Source: Amorphochlora amoebiformis (taxonomy: Eukaryota > Cercozoa > Chlorarachniophyceae). Taken from it: a stretch of DNA of 64,000 nucleotides. Below the pieces are notes generated by a model, which saw only the letters and a program-made list of their open reading frames with translations, did not search any database and was not told where the DNA came from. A program made the position numbers and the translations under genes. Shown one piece after another: positions 60,300 to 64,000 of this stretch; the first letter of the stretch is position 1, and each line of letters begins with the position of its first letter. The DNA is taken from contig BAAHQB010000032.1 of assembly GCA_054601695.1 (NCBI GenBank), forward strand, positions 744,001-808,000. The letters run 5' to 3'.

Positions 60300-60643
60300 T
60301 CGTGGCTGCGAGCAAGGTGCGTGCTCCTGTACTCTCCCCCCTCCAACTCTGATATTTCTCTCGAAAAAAAGAATGGGTTTGGTATGTCCCAGTCATATTG
60401 ATGATGTTTCGGTGGTTCCTGGCAAAGAAGAGCTCGGACAGAAAGAAAAAGACCTAAACACGGTTCTGCGACGTGTCAAACACATGCGCTTCTAGCATCA
60501 CAGTCAAACAAACACAGAGCTAGCACAGAAATGCACCATGAAAACAGTCTCCAAATTCGTTGGACACCTGGCAGAGACGTTGAGACCTGAGATTTCGCTT
60601 TACCATAAAGTGCCGCACCTCTAAGCCACTCCCTGACCCTCTT
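60300..60643. promoter_or_regulatory. Divergent intergenic region before methionine synthase
   Basis: About 340 bases of non-repetitive DNA between the coiled-coil gene (-) and methionine synthase (+). It ends in CCCTGACCCTCTTATGCAG directly before ATG, which resembles a branch point and 3' splice site, so a 5' UTR intron may end here. Confidence 0.4.
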
Positions 60644-61295
60644 ATGCAGATGTCTGAGGCCAAATCGAAAGTTGATTTTAAGGGCCATGAGTGGGTGCGT
60701 AAATATGTCGATCTCGAAGCTGGACGAGTCAAGCCTGATCTTGTTGAGGAATACCTTCACGAGCTCTTTAAGAAGTTAGTATGCAACCATCCCGGTTTTC
60801 CTTTTGGCTGTTTTTGTTCTTGACACGTGTATTTCATAACCACCAGGAGGATTGCCGTCCTCGACGGAGCCATGGGGACCATGATTCAGGGCTACAAGCT
60901 CGAGGAGCAGGATTTCAGGGGCGAAAGGTGGGTGTAAACGTGTTCTTCTTTTTGTTATCGTGACGTAATGCGCATGATGTGGGTAATGCGCAGGTTCAAG
61001 GAGCACAAACATCCTCTTAAAGGGAACAACGATATCCTGGTAAGACGTAGACCTTAGTCACTACCTACGTCTTACATCGGTATTCCACACTATGCCGTCG
61101 ACTCATTTTCACCTTAACCTCACAGGTGTTGACACGCCCTGATGTGATTTCCGCGATCCATGAGAAGTACTATCGAGCTGGTGCCGACATTTGTGAGACT
61201 AACACCTTCAACGGGACCTCGATCGCTCAGGTACACGTGTCACGACTTGATCGTTTTTGTACTACCTTTCTACTTTCCCTCCAGCAAAAAAATGT

Positions 61296-61338
<43 letters not shown>

Positions 61339-61415
61339 CCATTATGTATACAATGAATGCATGCTAGGTATGCGAGCCTCCTGTAGGTTAACCTTTACAT
61401 ATACCTAATTATATA

Positions 61416-61456
<41 letters not shown>

Positions 61457-61461
61457 ATACA

Positions 61462-61506
<45 letters not shown>

Positions 61507-61526
61507 ATATATATACACACACACAC

Positions 61527-61595
<69 letters not shown>

Positions 61596-61834
61596 TATAT
61601 ATAACAATAAAACACACAACCACACATATATATATATATATTATACAATGTTAGTCTGATTATCACATGGAGCCAATCGTGTATGATCTCAATGTGGAGG
61701 CCGTGAAGGTAGCCCGAAAGGCTGCGTCTAAACTCACGAAGGAGCAGCCTTGGAAGCCTCGCTTAATTGCGGTAATATCTCGAGATATCTCACTTCGTTT
61801 TTGTTTTCGTTACTTGCGTATATGGGATATCTTC

Positions 61835-61878
<44 letters not shown>

Positions 61879-61886
61879 TATATTTT

Positions 61887-61923
<37 letters not shown>

Positions 61924-61993
61924 TATAATTTCACAGGGAGCTATTGGCCCTACCAACAAGACGCTCTCCATGTCTCCTGATGTTGAGGTATTC

Positions 61994-62078
<85 letters not shown>

Positions 62079-62087
62079 AGTATATAT

Positions 62088-62134
<47 letters not shown>

Positions 62135-62216
62135 CACATACACATATGTAAATAAATATATGCATAACAAATATAATACATATTTACATATATAATATAA
62201 ATATATATATATATAT

Positions 62217-62249
<33 letters not shown>

Positions 62250-62278
62250 ATATGTACATATAAATGTACATATATATG

Positions 62279-62319
<41 letters not shown>

Positions 62320-62832
62320 TTGTATATATAATATATATATGTGTGTGTATATGTGTATATATGTCTACATATGTGTGTACATATAAAAGTATGAATATTA
62401 TATATGTGTGTATGTGTGTGTATATATATATATTTATATATGTATATATAAATATATACACACATGTGTGTATATATATTATATATATATATATATAATA
62501 TATATGTGTGTGTACATACACAAGTATGTATTTGTGCACGTTGTTTAAATGTGTGAGTGTGCCACACGCATAAAAAAATATACGCACATGTATGTGTAAG
62601 TATAAATATATGTGTAATATATAAATATATTACATATATAAATATATTACATATACATTACACATATATGCATATATATAATATATATTATATATATATA
62701 TACATTATATAATATATATTTATATATGTAAATATATATATGTACATATATATATATATATTATATATAATACATATACATAATATAAATACATATATAA
62801 TCCCCACAGGACACATCCTGCCGCGAATTATA

Positions 62833-62888
<56 letters not shown>

Positions 62889-63570
62889 TAATATATATAT
62901 ATATATATATATAACATATATATAATGTAAATACACATATAATCCCCGCAGGACCCATCCTACCGCGCAGTCACATGGCAAGAGGTGGTGAAGGCATACA
63001 AGGAACAGGTCCGAACCATTCAATAGGATATCTCTGGAAGTCTCTCATCTCTTCGAATTTTCTCAGTTTTCTCGAATTCTCTGTTACACACATATACATA
63101 TATATATACATATATAATATATATATATATATATTTTTACGCACATCTTCATCACGCAACACATTTCACACAGCACCAATATATAGATATACACACTTTT
63201 ACATACATATACATATATATATATATACATATACATATACATAAGTTTATCCAACAACACAAGCACATTACACACACAGATCCGCGGCCTCCACGACGGT
63301 GGGGTAGACATCATAATGGTTGAAACGGTATTCGACACTCTCAATGCCAAGGCTGCCTGCTTTGCTCTTGATGAATTTTACGAAGATGACCTCAAGGGGA
63401 AGTTTAAGAGACCTCCTCTTATTATCTCTGGTACCATTACCGACTTGTCTGGGTAGGTTTGAGTTTGACTTTCAAAAGGGGAATGGGGGATAGGATATAT
63501 ACTTAGAAATATATATGTATATATATATACATACACACACACACATCTATATATTTGTATATATATGCAA

Positions 63571-63622
<52 letters not shown>

Positions 63623-63715
63623 AACACATGTATATATATATATATATATATGTGTGTGTACGTATATTTTCATGCTTGTTATATCAATGCGTATATTCAT
63701 ACGCGTCTCTCTCTC

Positions 63716-63756
<41 letters not shown>

Positions 63757-63757
63757 G

Positions 63758-63809
<52 letters not shown>

Positions 63810-63990
63810 CTATATATATATATACATAAATCTATCTCTCTCTATATATATATATATATTATATATATCAACTACATTCACATACACAAACACTCCAAAC
63901 AGATACACAAATGTGTACATACACATTACACACACGATATTTTACAGACGCACGTTCTGTGGGCAAACCATCGAAGCTTTCTACATATAT
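60644..63990 (+). CDS. MTR: Cobalamin-dependent methionine synthase, N-terminal part (runs off the window)
   Basis: Transfers the methyl group of 5-methyltetrahydrofolate to homocysteine through cobalamin. Exons: 60644 (or ATG 60650)-60774, 60847-60927, 60994-61039, 61126-61230, 61655-61771, 61937-61987, 62952-63008, 63280-63452, 63948 onward; all phases close. About 260 residues of the homocysteine-methyltransferase barrel are covered: [11 protein letters not shown], the barrel start; [96 protein letters not shown]. The zinc-binding cysteines lie beyond the window. Residues before DGAMGT (about 40) form an N-terminal extension. The exon at 63948 turns into (TA)n without a donor at about 63984, so it may itself be an echo with the true exon farther right. 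Confidence 0.95.
62799..62830 (+). repeat. Echo of the 5' end of methionine synthase exon 7
   Basis: AATCCCCACAG then GACACATCCTGCCGCG repeats the acceptor and first bases of exon 62952-63008 (AATCCCCGCAG, GACCCATCCTACCGCG), about 140 bases upstream, separated by (TA)n. Confidence 0.88.
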
Positions 63991-64000
63991 ATATATATAT

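Overview
The window is nuclear DNA from a eukaryote, probably a unicellular one. Every recognisable protein is split into many short exons (about 20-380 bases) joined by GT-AG introns. Most intron and intergenic space is filled by (TA)n runs up to about 300 bases, plus (TG)n, CT-rich and minisatellite DNA. Interstitial TTAGGG/CCCTAA blocks occur inside introns. The mix of an animal-type aldo-keto reductase, a C2-RhoGAP, a TCAIM-type mitochondrial DnaJ-like protein and cobalamin-dependent methionine synthase would suit a protist close to animals, such as an ichthyosporean. That placement is inference only.

Layout. 301-6057 (-): nucleotide-sugar transporter of the SLC35 type, probably running off the left end. 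6359-7573 (+): unrecognised protein rich in Ser/Thr-Pro, divergent from the transporter across a promoter with three tandem CACGTG boxes. 10902-19608 (+): complete 20-exon patatin-like phospholipase. 19609-22160: convergent intergenic DNA containing a palindrome- and CTAG-rich island. 22161-30950 (-): C2-RhoGAP with a WWE-like N-terminal region, divergent from 31041-35819 (+), a complete six-exon ZIM17/HEP-type mitochondrial zinc-finger protein. 37804-47841 (+): aldo-keto reductase. 49587-56900 (-): mitochondrial TCAIM-like protein. 58634-60299 (-): coiled-coil protein. 60644 to the right edge (+): the start of methionine synthase (MTR/metH). I rebuilt the exons by hand from frame, splice-site and phase continuity; nearly all phases close exactly.

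The genes do not form a pathway. Three products look mitochondrial or one-carbon related (ZIM17, TCAIM-like, methionine synthase); the rest are general cell biology.

The most striking feature is a recurrent structure I call an exon-edge echo. In at least six of the genes, introns hold one to five degraded or near-perfect copies of one end of a neighbouring exon together with its splice site, each copy bounded by (TA)n. Copies of an exon's 3' end plus 5' splice site lie downstream of it; copies of its 5' end plus 3' splice site lie upstream. I saw no exception. Many introns also end in (TA)n-AG with no polypyrimidine tract.
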